22,350 nt of DNA. Origin: Emiliania huxleyi CCMP1516 (Eukaryota > Haptophyta > Isochrysidales > Noelaerhabdaceae). Below are positions 8,618 through 16,472 of the stretch, piece by piece. The translations under genes were made by a program, and so were the position numbers. A model generated the notes under the pieces. It saw only the letters and a program-made list of their open reading frames with translations, was not told where the DNA came from and made no database searches. The stretch covers positions 22,010 through 44,359 of the forward strand of contig NW_005199962.1 in NCBI RefSeq assembly GCF_000372725.1, read 5' to 3'. Each line of letters opens with the position of its first letter. Position 1 is the stretch's first letter.

Positions 8618-9109
8618 ATGACCATCACGTCAGAGCAATTTTTCTCGACAAAAGCGATGGGCGTGGAGGGCGGGGACAGGGGCGGGAGGGTGGGGAGGTG
8701 GGACCCGCGAACGGGGATCGGGACGGTCGAGGCTGTCAAGGGCCAGTACACCGACGCAGAGGGGAAGTGCCGCGTGGAGGCGCTGCTCTTCGAGGAGTTC
8801 GGCGCGATGAGCGCGGGGGTGGAGGAGCTGCTGATGCGGGTGGCTGAGGTGGCGGGCCGGAAGCTCACATGGTGTGGCAGTTACGACCAGACGTCGTGGT
8901 CGCGGGCGCGCGAATGGATGCCGTTTGCGCTGCAGCGACTGTCGGTGCAGCTCTGGATGGCGCTCGCGGACGAGGCACAGCGCGCCATTGGTGCGGCGTC
9001 ACGCGGCCGCGAGGGACCGCGGGGGAATGCTAGTGGGATGGGGGGCTCTGAGGGGAAGGGAGAGGGGGGGCGCCGGCAGCGGCACCCCAGCGTAGAGGGC
9101 GTCGTGTAG
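8618..9109 (+). CDS. Uncharacterised 163-residue protein, possibly retroelement-derived
   Basis: The ATG at 8618 is the first in frame (the frame itself opens earlier without ATG) and the ORF ends with TAG at 9107-9109. The middle has a regular helical look, FEEFGAMSAGVEELLMRVAE, followed by WCGSYDQTSWSRAREWMPF and LQRLSVQLWMALADEAQRA. The C-terminus is Gly/Arg-rich. Strings of the type SWxxR..W..F.xQRLSVxLxxALA recall the terminal parts of retroelement proteins in algae, but this is a weak, memory-based similarity. A perfect 30-bp palindrome begins 25 bp after the stop. No intron is required. A cellular gene of unknown family is equally possible. Confidence 0.5.
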   Translation: MTITSEQFFSTKAMGVEGGDRGGRVGRWDPRTGIGTVEAVKGQYTDAEGKCRVEALLFEEFGAMSAGVEELLMRVAEVAGRKLTWCGSYDQTSWSRAREWMPFALQRLSVQLWMALADEAQRAIGAASRGREGPRGNASGMGGSEGKGEGGRRQRHPSVEGVV

Positions 9110-9133
9110 CCCTCCTTTGGTGTAACAAAAAAT

Positions 9134-9163
9134 TGCCGTTATTTGATCGATCAAATAACGGCA
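9134..9163. terminator. Perfect 30-bp palindrome downstream of the 8618-9109 ORF
   Basis: The sequence reads identically on both strands: TGCCGTTATTTGATC, then its reverse complement. It can form a 13-bp stem with a GATC-centred 4-nt loop and is flanked on the left by a run of A. It is much less GC-rich than its surroundings. Its position 25 bp after a stop codon suggests a 3'-end processing or termination hairpin, but a protein-binding palindrome or an element end is also possible. Confidence 0.5.
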
Positions 9164-9578
9164 GGCTGTTTTACCCATCTCCTAGTAGAGGTGTCCGTTT
9201 TATTTATTTATTTAGGCTGTAAGCGAGGGTGTGGCGCGTCGCTCGAGTATGGAGGCAGGCAGCTGGGGGGAGGGGGCGGCCCGGACAAAGCGATGCGCTA
9301 CCGTCTTGCCGCTAGCGGGGCGCGCTCTCGGTAAGGCTCTCTCTACTCTTTAAGAGTTTACGCCAATGATCTTTCTGCTACTTTAATTAACTTTTCAGCA
9401 TCCTCGCAGGGCGCGGGCGAGAGGCACAAGCGCACGTCTGCAGAAGGGCAAGGTAGCGGCCGTGCCCATGGCGGGGCAGCCATCCCCGCTCGTGTAGCGG
9501 GGCGTGCGCTCGTCGCCAAAAGCTGAGCTGAGGGTATCACATTGGCCCCGGTCGGTATCACTGTTACCTTGCCTTAAC
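9164..9578. other. Intergenic spacer between convergent genes
   Basis: No gene was seen. A TTTATTTATTTATTTAGG run lies near 9198-9215 and TTTAATTAACTTTTCAGC near 9383-9400. The spacer separates the plus-strand ORF ending at 9109 from the minus-strand RCC1 gene ending at 9579. Confidence 0.5.
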
Positions 9579-11036
9579 TCACAGCCCCGGCGCCCACGCC
9601 TCGACCTTCTTGGGCAGCAGCTGGTTCGACAGGTCCTCTCCGTGGCCTAGGCCGCCGTGAGAGCCGTCGCCCCAGGTAAAGGTGTCGCCGTCGGCGGTTA
9701 GGGTGAGGCTGTGAACCTCTCCCGCAGACACAGCGACGACCCGTTGGCCAGCAAGGGCCTCGACCTTCTTGGGCTGCCGTTGTGCCTGCTCATCTCCGTG
9801 GCCCAGCTTGCCTCGGTGTCCATAGCCCCAGCTCCACACGGCGCCGTCGGCGGTGATGGCGAGGCTGTGGTTGGCTCCTGCCGACACAGCGGCGACGCGC
9901 TTTCCCGCAAAGGCCTCGATCTTCTTCGGCAGCAGCTGGCGCTGCATGTCGCCGTGCCCCAACTGGCCAAAGGCTCCACCGCCCCAGCTCCAGGCGCTGC
10001 CGTCAGCAGTGATGGCGAGGCTGTGGCGCTGCCCAGCCGACAGAGCGACGACGCGCTGGCCAGCAAAGGCCTCGATTTTCTTGGGCAGCCACTGGGTCTG
10101 CTCGTCGCCGTGGCCCAGCTTGCCAGAGCCTGCACCGCCCCAGCTCCAGACGGCGCCGTCGGCGGTAATGGCGATGCTGTGCGGACCTCCAGCCGACACA
10201 GCGACGACGCGCCGCCCAGCCAAGGCCTCGATCTTCTTCGGCAGCAGCTGGTCCTGCGCGTCGCCGTGGCCCAGCTTGCCGAAGTCTCCATCGCCCCAGC
10301 TCCAGACACTGCCGTCAGCAGTGATGGCGAGGCTGTGGAAGCTTCCAGCCGACACAGCGAGAACGCGCTGGCCAGCCAAGCCCTCGACCTTCTTCGGCAG
10401 CAGCTGGTTCTGCTCGTCGCCGTGGCCCAGCATGCCGTAGATTCCCCAGCCCCAGCTCCAGACGGCACCGTCGGCGGTGAGGGCGAGGCTGTGGCCAACT
10501 CCAGCCGCCACGCTCACGGCACGCTCGCCGCCCAGCGGCGACGGGAGGCGGGTCGGTGTGTTGAGCCGCGCCACGCCCTCGCCGTGGCCAAGGAGGCCTG
10601 CGACGTGCTCCTCCGAGCCGCACGACGAGAGCCGCCCCTCGCCGTCGATGAAGAGGCTGTGCCGACGGCCTGCCGCCGCCCTCGCCGGCGGGTTGGACTC
10701 GCACAGCAACGCAGCGAAGCACAGCCACCGCACGGCGCAGCCCTCGCCCTCTGGCTGTGCCGGCAGCTCGAAGCCGCGTTCTTGCGCCCACAAGCGGATG
10801 GCCTCCGCCGCGAGCGAGGCATGGAAGAGCAGCGAGACGGCCGCGACGCGAGCGATGTCGAGGGGGCTGTCGCAGCGAGAGAGGGCGCGCTCGAGGAGGT
10901 CCGTGGGGAGGTCGAGGAGGCGGGCGGGCGGCGGCGTGTCTGGCGAGGGAGCGGCGGCGGAGGAGGCGGTGGCCCCGGTGGCGAGGCGGCGCGAGCGGCG
11001 CAGCGGAGGGGCAGACATCATACCGTATGTATACAT
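9579..11036 (-). CDS. F-box-like plus RCC1-repeat (seven-bladed propeller) protein
   Basis: From the ATG at 11036 the protein has 485 residues; ATGs at 11021 and 11018 are alternatives. An F-box-like helix set lies at about 40-80 (LLDLPTDLLERALSRCDSPL), suggesting an SCF-type ubiquitin ligase adaptor. One degenerate RCC1 unit follows at about 122-170 (RRHSLFIDGEGRLSSCG, LLGHGEG). Six regular 52-residue repeats then run from 172 to 483, each with VSAGxxHSLAITADGxVWSWG and KLGHGDxQxQLLPKKIEAxAG. One plus six gives the seven blades of an RCC1 propeller. The 156-bp units are close to one another at the DNA level, which points to recent tandem amplification or gene conversion. No introns are needed. 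It is preceded by a promoter-like block. F-box/RCC1 combinations are expected to recruit substrates through the propeller; the substrate is unknown. Confidence 0.85.
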   Translation of the reverse strand: MYTYGMMSAPPLRRSRRLATGATASSAAAPSPDTPPPARLLDLPTDLLERALSRCDSPLDIARVAAVSLLFHASLAAEAIRLWAQERGFELPAQPEGEGCAVRWLCFAALLCESNPPARAAAGRRHSLFIDGEGRLSSCGSEEHVAGLLGHGEGVARLNTPTRLPSPLGGERAVSVAAGVGHSLALTADGAVWSWGWGIYGMLGHGDEQNQLLPKKVEGLAGQRVLAVSAGSFHSLAITADGSVWSWGDGDFGKLGHGDAQDQLLPKKIEALAGRRVVAVSAGGPHSIAITADGAVWSWGGAGSGKLGHGDEQTQWLPKKIEAFAGQRVVALSAGQRHSLAITADGSAWSWGGGAFGQLGHGDMQRQLLPKKIEAFAGKRVAAVSAGANHSLAITADGAVWSWGYGHRGKLGHGDEQAQRQPKKVEALAGQRVVAVSAGEVHSLTLTADGDTFTWGDGSHGGLGHGEDLSNQLLPKKVEAWAPGL

Positions 11037-11092
11037 CACGAGAAAAGAATTCTTTAACCCAGCCCCTCTCACAGCAGACTGGCACGAACTAG
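11037..11092 (-). promoter_or_regulatory. Promoter-like block of the RCC1-type gene
   Basis: Read on the minus strand: GTTCGTGCCAGTCTGCTGTG, a short spacer, TTAAAGAATTCTTTTCTCGT and then the ATG at 11036. The modules match those at 995-1042 on the plus strand. TTCTTTTCTCGTG directly before ATG is repeated at the neighbouring gene (11403-11415). Confidence 0.5.
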
Positions 11093-11123
11093 CACCACAA
11101 AAGGCACAGCAGACAACGGCCCC

Positions 11124-11402
11124 TTATGGGCCGTCGAAGAGGCCGTCATACTCCTCCGGCCTCGCCCCCCCTTCCCAACCCTCCCCTGGCTCAGGCTCAT
11201 CCTCGCGGCGCGCAGTGCGCACCCCGCCCCGCGAAGACGAACCCTTCCGCCGGCGTGCCTCGCGGGACTGCCGCCCGCTGCCGCCGCCCTTCCCCCCCTC
11301 CGCTGCCCGCGCCGCCTTCTCCGCCGCCCGCGCGGCCGCCTTCGCCTCCTCCGCCGCTAACAGCGCCTCCCTCCGCGTGACCCCTATGGGCCCCTTGCGC
11401 AT
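11124..11402 (-). CDS. Small charged Ala/Arg/Gly-rich protein, unknown function
   Basis: This is a 92-residue ORF starting at the ATG at 11402. Residues about 10-35 form an Ala/Glu/Lys-rich amphipathic helix (REALLAAEEAKAAARAAEKA), followed by a basic RRRKGSSSRGG segment and an acidic, aromatic end (EEYDGLFDGP). No family is recognised. Support comes from GAATTCTTTTCTCGTGG immediately before the ATG, matching the motif before the RCC1-type gene, which is on the same strand with its ATG only 88 bp downstream of this stop. It could be a short nucleic-acid-binding protein or the end of a longer gene. Confidence 0.45.
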   Translation of the reverse strand: MRKGPIGVTRREALLAAEEAKAAARAAEKAARAAEGGKGGGSGRQSREARRRKGSSSRGGVRTARREDEPEPGEGWEGGARPEEYDGLFDGP

Positions 11403-11423
11403 CCACGAGAAAAGAATTCACGG
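11403..11423 (-). promoter_or_regulatory. AATTCTTTTCTCGTG motif before the 11402 start
   Basis: On the minus strand GTGAATTCTTTTCTCGTGG lies directly before the next few codons of the 11402 ORF. It matches the sequence before the RCC1-type gene over GAATTCTTTTCTCGTG. Confidence 0.45.
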
Positions 11424-11699
11424 CTTTTCTTCACATAAACGCACAACCCTGTTCTTCACACAAAAACACAACCCCGGACCCAAGACGCACAAGCTCAGAC
11501 AGTCGAGAAAGGGTTACACAGCAACGACAGTCAGAAGTCAGCGATGGGTCCCAGGGCGAATGCGATGACGGCCTCTAGGGTGAGCTCTAGCTAGTGAGCT
11601 CATCGCTACTATATGCAGCGAGTTAGGAGCCGACCGACCGACCCTCGCGTCCGGTCGGTGCTCACCGACGGCCGGGCGGGCCACCCGCCCACGCGCCGC
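11424..11699. other. Intergenic DNA, nothing recognised
   Basis: A-rich CACAAAAACACAACCCC sequence near 11459-11475 is followed by GAGCTCTAGCTAGTGAGCTC near 11582-11601, which contains a short inverted repeat. CCGACCGACCGACCC lies near 11630. No gene or RNA was recognised. Confidence 0.5.
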
Positions 11700-12005
11700 C
11701 TACGCGCAGCGCGTGCGCCGCAGACTCGCCCGCCGACAGCGCCGGCCAGTCGCCATCGGCCGTCGCGAGAGGCCTGCCCGGCTGTCGCCGCGGGGCCGGT
11801 GCAGGTCGTCCGACGCCTCCGCGTAGGCCCCGACAACGAGGCTGCGCACGGTGCCAAACGAGCGCAGCACGGAGGAAACGGCGTCCCTCGAGCCGTTGTT
11901 CCATGCCTGCACGTGCGGCTTGGCATCGAGCGCCGCCGCCCGCGCCTCGTAGTCGCGCTGGACAAGGTTCGCCCTGTCGGCGACAGCCAGCGCCGCCCTG
12001 GCCAT
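11700..12005 (-). pseudogene. Retroelement C-terminal fragment
   Basis: A minus-strand frame from 12005 reads YEARAAALDAKPHVQAW, then SVLRSFGTVRSLVVGAYAEA and SDDLHR. Segments of the type LxxFGxVRxLVxGAFGEASxxxHxL are familiar from the tail of algal reverse transcriptase proteins, after the GGLGL region. Beyond DLHR the frame turns into Arg-rich sequence without family resemblance, and the polymerase core is missing on both sides. It is therefore read as a relic, perhaps of the same broad element type as the fragment at 1-772 but from a different part of the protein. Assignment is from memory of motifs. Confidence 0.5.
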
Positions 12006-12509
12006 CGTCGCGTGCCCGAGCGCTCATGTAGTGAGGCCCGCCGCGGTGGATGGTCTTGCCCTCGAGAAGGTGCTCCGCCGGCTGTTCACCGTTCTACCTA
12101 ACCTAACCTCACATGTCAGAGAATTTTTGAAAAGCAACCAGACATCTTCTGTGATGCAGATATTGTGCGACAAAAAACTTGGTCGTCTACACAGTGGTGG
12201 TGTAGGTATGCACAAACGTCCGCGCGCCCACCGGCCCGATCTCGCCGCCGGCAAAGAAGCCCGCCTACCGACCGCCGGGCCCGAGGGCGGGGGCGAGCCG
12301 CGACGGGGAAGGCTGAGCATCCATCGGCTGCACCGGAGGCACAGGAGCCTCGCACGCCCGACCGTGACGAGAGCGACCTGACGCTGGCAGCTCAAGCAGC
12401 GTCAGGTCGCTACGAGCACCGAATGGGTACAGTTGTACCCTCGAAACTTGGAGCACTTGGAGTGCAGTTATCAACTCCACATCCAGAAAAAATTCCGTTT
12501 TTTTTGACG
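12006..12509. other. Upstream region of the CWC27-like gene
   Basis: The region contains an AT-richer part at 12115-12185 with no gene and a perfect hairpin at 12372-12411. A small inverted repeat follows at about 12425-12440 (GGGTACAGTTGTACCC). AAAAAATTCCGTTTTTTTTG at 12487-12506 lies just before the ATG at 12510 and resembles the AATTCTTTT motif of other genes. Confidence 0.5.
12372..12411. other. Perfect 15-bp stem-loop
   Basis: AGCGACCTGACGCTG (12372-12386) and its exact reverse complement (12397-12411) flank a 10-nt loop. It sits about 100 bp before the CWC27-like start and could be a terminator, a leader structure or a small inverted repeat. Confidence 0.65.
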
Positions 12510-15500
12510 ATGTCGTCGGTGCGCGCCACTCCCTGCGTCGCGCCCACCACGCTCTGACACCACCGTGCGCCCCCACACGCAGCTCACCGTCTACGCCAAC
12601 GAGCCGTCGACCCGCGGCAAGGTCGTCCTACACACGAGCCTCGGGCCGCTCGATGTCGAGCTGTGGAGCAAAGAGGCGCGGCGGCTCACGCCCTCCGCCA
12701 CCTCGATTACCAGCGCCCGCCCTCAGCGCGCCCCTCCGACTCTCGCCAGTGCAAGCTCCGAGCGCGCCACAACTGCCGCCGCCCGACCGCACGCCACGCC
12801 GCCGAGCGCACCAAAGCGGCAGCAGAGCGGCTCGCTGTTATCGGCGGCTCGGGCCTCGGGCGCCGAGCCACGGGCCTCCCGCCGGCGTGCGCAGGCGCCG
12901 CTCGCGTGCCGCAACTTCGTGCAGCTCGGCATGGAGGGCTACTACGACGGCTGCATCTTCCACCGCGTGATTAAGGACTTCACACGCCGCTCACCCACGC
13001 GCACCGGGCCTTGCACTGCGAATGCCGTTGGGCTCCTGCCTTAGACGTCGCGAGGGTTGCCGCCCCCTGCCCCACCAAAGTCGGCGCGGAGAAGTGCACC
13101 TCACCTCATCGCACCGTAGGACTTCATGGCGCAGACCGGCGACCCGACAGGCACGAATCGCACTTCAGTCTTGTGTGGTGATGCCTCTCCCTGAGATCGC
13201 ACCACACCGCCTCGTGTGCCATGCCCCCGTGTGTGTGTGTGTTCCGCGAGTGCGCGTGCTCTGTCGTCCGTGCCAGGGACGTGTGTGTCCCACTGACGGG
13301 CTGACTGGCGCAGACCGGCGACCCGCCAGGCACGGGCAAGGGCGGCGAGTGCGCGCTGTCAGCCGAGCACAAGAACGAGCGTGGCGAGTTCGAGGACGGG
13401 GCGACAAGCACGCCATCTCTTCACAGCCGCGAGGGAGAGGGAGCTGTGAACAGGCGAGTTCAAGGACGAGACGCACCAGCGCATTCGCTTCACACACCGC
13501 GGCCTGCTCGGGGCGCCGAGCAGCGGCCGAAAACGAAAAGGCGCCCCGCCACAACAGAGATCTGCGAACAGGCACGCCTCGGGTGGCGGGGGAGCGGGCG
13601 CCCACCCAAAAAAAGAGAAACCCGTGCGCACAAAGAAGGACGCCTGCGCACAGGCCTGCTCGGGATGGCGAGCAGCGGCCCGGACACCAACAAGTCCCAG
13701 TTCTTCGTAACGCTCGACCGGTGCGAGTGGCTCGACAACAAGCACACCATCTTTGGAAAGGTCACCGGCAACTCGATCTACAACCTGAACCGGTTCAACG
13801 AGGTCGAGGTCGGAGAGCACGACCGGCCAACCTACCCGCCCCGCATCCTGCGCATGGAGGTCCTCCTCGAGCCCTTCGACGACATCGTCCCGCGACCGAG
13901 CGCCGTGGCGCCGCCCCCCGAGCCGGCGGCCAAGAAGCGGAGGAAGGGTGACGCGCTTGCCGCTGCTCTCTCGTGGACTGCCGTTGGGCCGTCCGCTGTG
14001 AGCTCTTCCTCTGCTCCCTTCAGGCGTCAAGAACCTGTCGCTGCTCTCGTTCGGCGAGGAGGCGGCCAACGCCTCTTCACAGCTCCCTGTTCACAGCTCC
14101 CTGTTCACAGCTCCCGCTCGGCGAGCAGGCGGCCAACGCCGAGGCGCAGGAGGCGGCGCTGCCGAAGAAGGCGATCGCCGCCCACGACATGCTCTCCGAC
14201 CCGACGCTGAGCAAGGAGCACGCCGTGGACCCGGAGGAGCTCGCCCAGAAGCTCCGCAAGAAGGCGAGCTTAGCCGAGATGAGCCGAGATGAGCCCAGAT
14301 GAGCCCAGATGAGCCCAGATTAGCCCAGATTAGCCGAGATGAGCCCAGATAGCTCCGCAAGAGGGTGGCGGAGATCGCCTTCTGCACGCTGGGCTTTGTG
14401 AACGGCGCCTCTTCACGGCGACGGGTGTGAACAGGCGACGGCGACCTCCTTCTCCGCCGCCACCTCCGCCGCACTCAAGGCGAGCACCGCGGCCAAATCG
14501 CGCCAAATCGCGCCAAATCGCGCCAAATCGCGCCAATCTCTCGCCATTTCTCGGCGGATCTCGGCGGATCTCGGCGGATCTCGGCTGGTCTTGGCTGATC
14601 TCCGCAAATCTCGGCTGATCCCGGCGGATCTCGCCACATCTCGCCAGCTCTCCGCTGATCCCGGCAGATCGGTTTATCTCGCCATATGCTCGGCTGATCT
14701 CGCCATATCTCGGCTGATCTCGGCTGATCTCCGCCGAGGCGAGCACCGCGGGCACTTCGGCTGCGGAAGACGGCGCGCGCCGCCGCCACGCTTTGAGGCG
14801 GTGTGCGAGGGTGTGAACGGCGTCTCTTCACACCGCCCGCGGCCGCGGTCAGGCGCCGCCGCCGACAGCTTCGATTCGCGGATGCGGCAGCAGCTGCAGC
14901 GCAAGGCGGCGGCGGCGGCGGCGGCGGCCGGGAGCAGCGCGGCGGCGGCTGAGCCCTAGACTCGGAGCCTAGACTCTGAGCAGAGAGAGTGTCCGCCTGT
15001 CAGCTAGCGCTCGAGAGGACACGTGCTCCGCTGCTCCCATCCGAGGGGGGAGAGAGCACGCCCTATTCACACCTCCCTATTTACACGTCCTATTCACACG
15101 TAGGCCGCTGACCCGTCGCTGTCGGCGACGCGGGCCCAGGGCAGCCGCAGCGGCGGTGGCGGCGGCGGGGGCGGCGGAGGCGGGGGCGGCGGGGGCGGCG
15201 GGGGGGAGGGGGGGGAGGAGGCATCCGCATCAAGAGCCGGGAGTAGAATGGACTGCTGGTGGGTGAGGGTGGTGACGGCACACGCTGTGTTGAGCAGGAC
15301 CCGCGTGAAGAGTACGAGAAGCTGCGGCGCGAGATTGCGTCGAAGGAGGCGGAGAGGTAGCCGAGAGATGGCCGAGAGATGGCCGAGAGGTGGCCGAGAG
15401 ATGGCCGAGCTTGCGTCGGGGGGGGCGGTCGAGGCGACAAGTGGCGGCGGGTGAGTGATGGAGTGAGACAGACAGAGCGAATCACAGAGTCGTCACTTCA

Positions 15501-15565
15501 GGTCGTCGGCAAGAAGTGGCGTGGCAAGGGCGCCAAGGCGGACAGCGACGACGACGACGACAGCG

Positions 15566-15597
<32 letters not shown>

Positions 15598-16472
15598 TTG
15601 AGCGAGCTGGAGCGCCGCAGCATGGGCGAGCCTCAAGACAAGACAGTGGGGGTGGTACGGAGGAAGGAAGTTGGCCTCTGTAGGAGCGGCGGCGCGCAAA
15701 GTACCTCGCGCGCAAGCGGACGAGCATGATGCTCAGCAAGAAGCAGCGGCAGAGAGCTCGTGCTGTCGGAGCAGGTCGGGGCGGGGCTCACTCGCTCATG
15801 TGCAGCGGGAGTGCATCCCTTTAGGCAGAGCGCAGTCCTGCAGAAGCTGTCTGGCTTCAAGTCGGCGAGCTCTAGCCGAGATGAGCCGAGATCAGACGAG
15901 ATCAGCCGAGATCAGCCGAGATCAGCCGAGATCAGCTTCACGTCGGTGGGGCGCGCCGAGGTCAGCCGAGGTCAGCCGAGATCAGCCGAGGTCAGCCGAG
16001 GTCAGCCGAGATTAGGCGCTCAGCGACGCGTCGTCGGCGGTTGGTGCCCTCGTCGCCGAGGCGGGGCCGCTCGTGTTTGGCTCGGAGAAGCTGGAGGCAA
16101 CCGCCACCCCCCCCCCTCTGTCTCCTCCCCTCTGCCCGCTTCCCCCGCGATCGCACCGCCCCTTCTGCCAACGCCGCCCCTGTCGCCGTTTCGCCGCCGC
16201 CGGCCGCCGCCGCCGCCGTTGCCGCCGCCGCCTCGCCGCCGTTGTGGCCGCCGACGTCGTTGCCGCTGCCGCTGCCGCCATCACCGCCTTCAGCTCACCC
16301 TCCCGTGGCTCTGCGCCAGGCCGAGTCGGCAAGCTACTACGAGGCCTTTGACCCGCTGAAGCACGGCGCGGACGCGCAGCGGGCAGAGGCCAAGATCAAG
16401 GAGCGGGAGCGGATCATGCAGTCGATGAAGGGCGGCTTCGCGGACGAGCACGACGGGCCGTACGCAGACTGA
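12510..16472 (+). CDS. CWC27: Spliceosome-associated cyclophilin-type PPIase CWC27, 19 exons
   Basis: Proposed join(12510..12518, 12583..12675, 12895..12975, 13120..13150, 13330..13383, 13454..13501, 13654..13947, 14024..14061, 14129..14263, 14435..14479, 14739..14772, 14853..14947, 15104..15235, 15298..15348, 15502..15609, 15684..15748, 15825..15864, 16016..16096, 16320..16472): 528 residues, all phases agree. The PPIase domain occupies about residues 8-180 ([60 protein letters not shown]). It is followed by the CWC27-specific [25 protein letters not shown] and [13 protein letters not shown], then [32 protein letters not shown] and the end [11 protein letters not shown]. Family members act in the activated spliceosome. 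Cyclophilin active-site residues R, F, Q, F, W and H are present, whereas human CWC27 has lost the Trp. Donors are 2 GT, 14 GC and 2 GA. Uncertain points are exon 5, where an 11-residue stretch replaces SIY, and the end of exon 9. Confidence 0.85.
12976..13119 (+). mobile_element. Introner-like GA-AG intron, copy A
   Basis: This is CWC27 intron 3, bracketed by AGGACTTCA at both ends (12974-12982 and 13118-13126), so it starts GACTTC and ends GTAG. Its core from 12993 (ACCCACGCGCACC, GGCCTTGCAC, GAATGCCG, GGGCTCCTG, CGCGAGGGT, CCTGCCCC, CACCTCACC) matches the core of the intron at 21741-22103 in another gene. About 40 of the first 46 bases are identical. A CACACGCCGC string precedes the core in both copies. 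Confidence 0.7.
14264..14434 (+). repeat. CWC27 intron 9 with decamer AGCCGAGATG repeats
   Basis: About eight units of AGCCGAGATG/AGCCCAGATG run from 14271 to 14351. They are followed by a near-copy of the preceding exon end (AGCTCCGCAAGA at 14351-14362 against 14250-14261) and a CTCTTCAC ... GTGTGAACAG pair before the acceptor at 14434. A mini-exon in the copied segment cannot be excluded. Confidence 0.7.
14480..14738 (+). repeat. CWC27 intron 10 with two decamer arrays
   Basis: CGCCAAATCG repeats (10 bp, about five units, 14491-14540) are followed by about eighteen units of GATCTCGGCG/GATCTCGGCT to 14735. GATCTCGGCT is the exact reverse complement of the AGCCGAGATC unit in introns 9 and 17. 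The intron is bracketed by GGCGAGCACCGCGG at 14479-14492 and 14738-14751. Confidence 0.85.
15361..15412 (+). repeat. 11-bp repeats in CWC27 intron 14
   Basis: GCCGAGAGATG-type units are repeated four to five times inside the intron at 15349-15501. Confidence 0.7.
15865..16015 (+). repeat. CWC27 intron 17 filled with AGCCGAGATC decamers
   Basis: About thirteen units of AGCCGAGATC/AGCCGAGGTC run from 15874 to 16013, interrupted once near 15931-15957. The intron is GC-AG. Confidence 0.85.

Noticed and set aside
9698..11085. Several long ORFs overlapping the RCC1 gene on both strands
   Set aside because: They are shadow frames of the 156-bp repeats; only the 9579-11036 frame shows RCC1 and F-box signatures.
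12967..13119. GT-AG alternative for CWC27 intron 3 (donor at 12967)
   Set aside because: It would delete the conserved VIK after FHR; the GA-AG reading keeps FHRVIKDF and matches the exact AGGACTTCA duplication.
14272..14735. CRISPR array
   Set aside because: The units are contiguous decamers without unique spacers and lie in a eukaryotic intron.
14591..14959. Separate gene ending at the TAG at 14957
   Set aside because: The frame is CWC27 exon 12 preceded by intronic decamers; coding sense continues after a GC-AG intron at 15104, and later CWC27 motifs confirm it.
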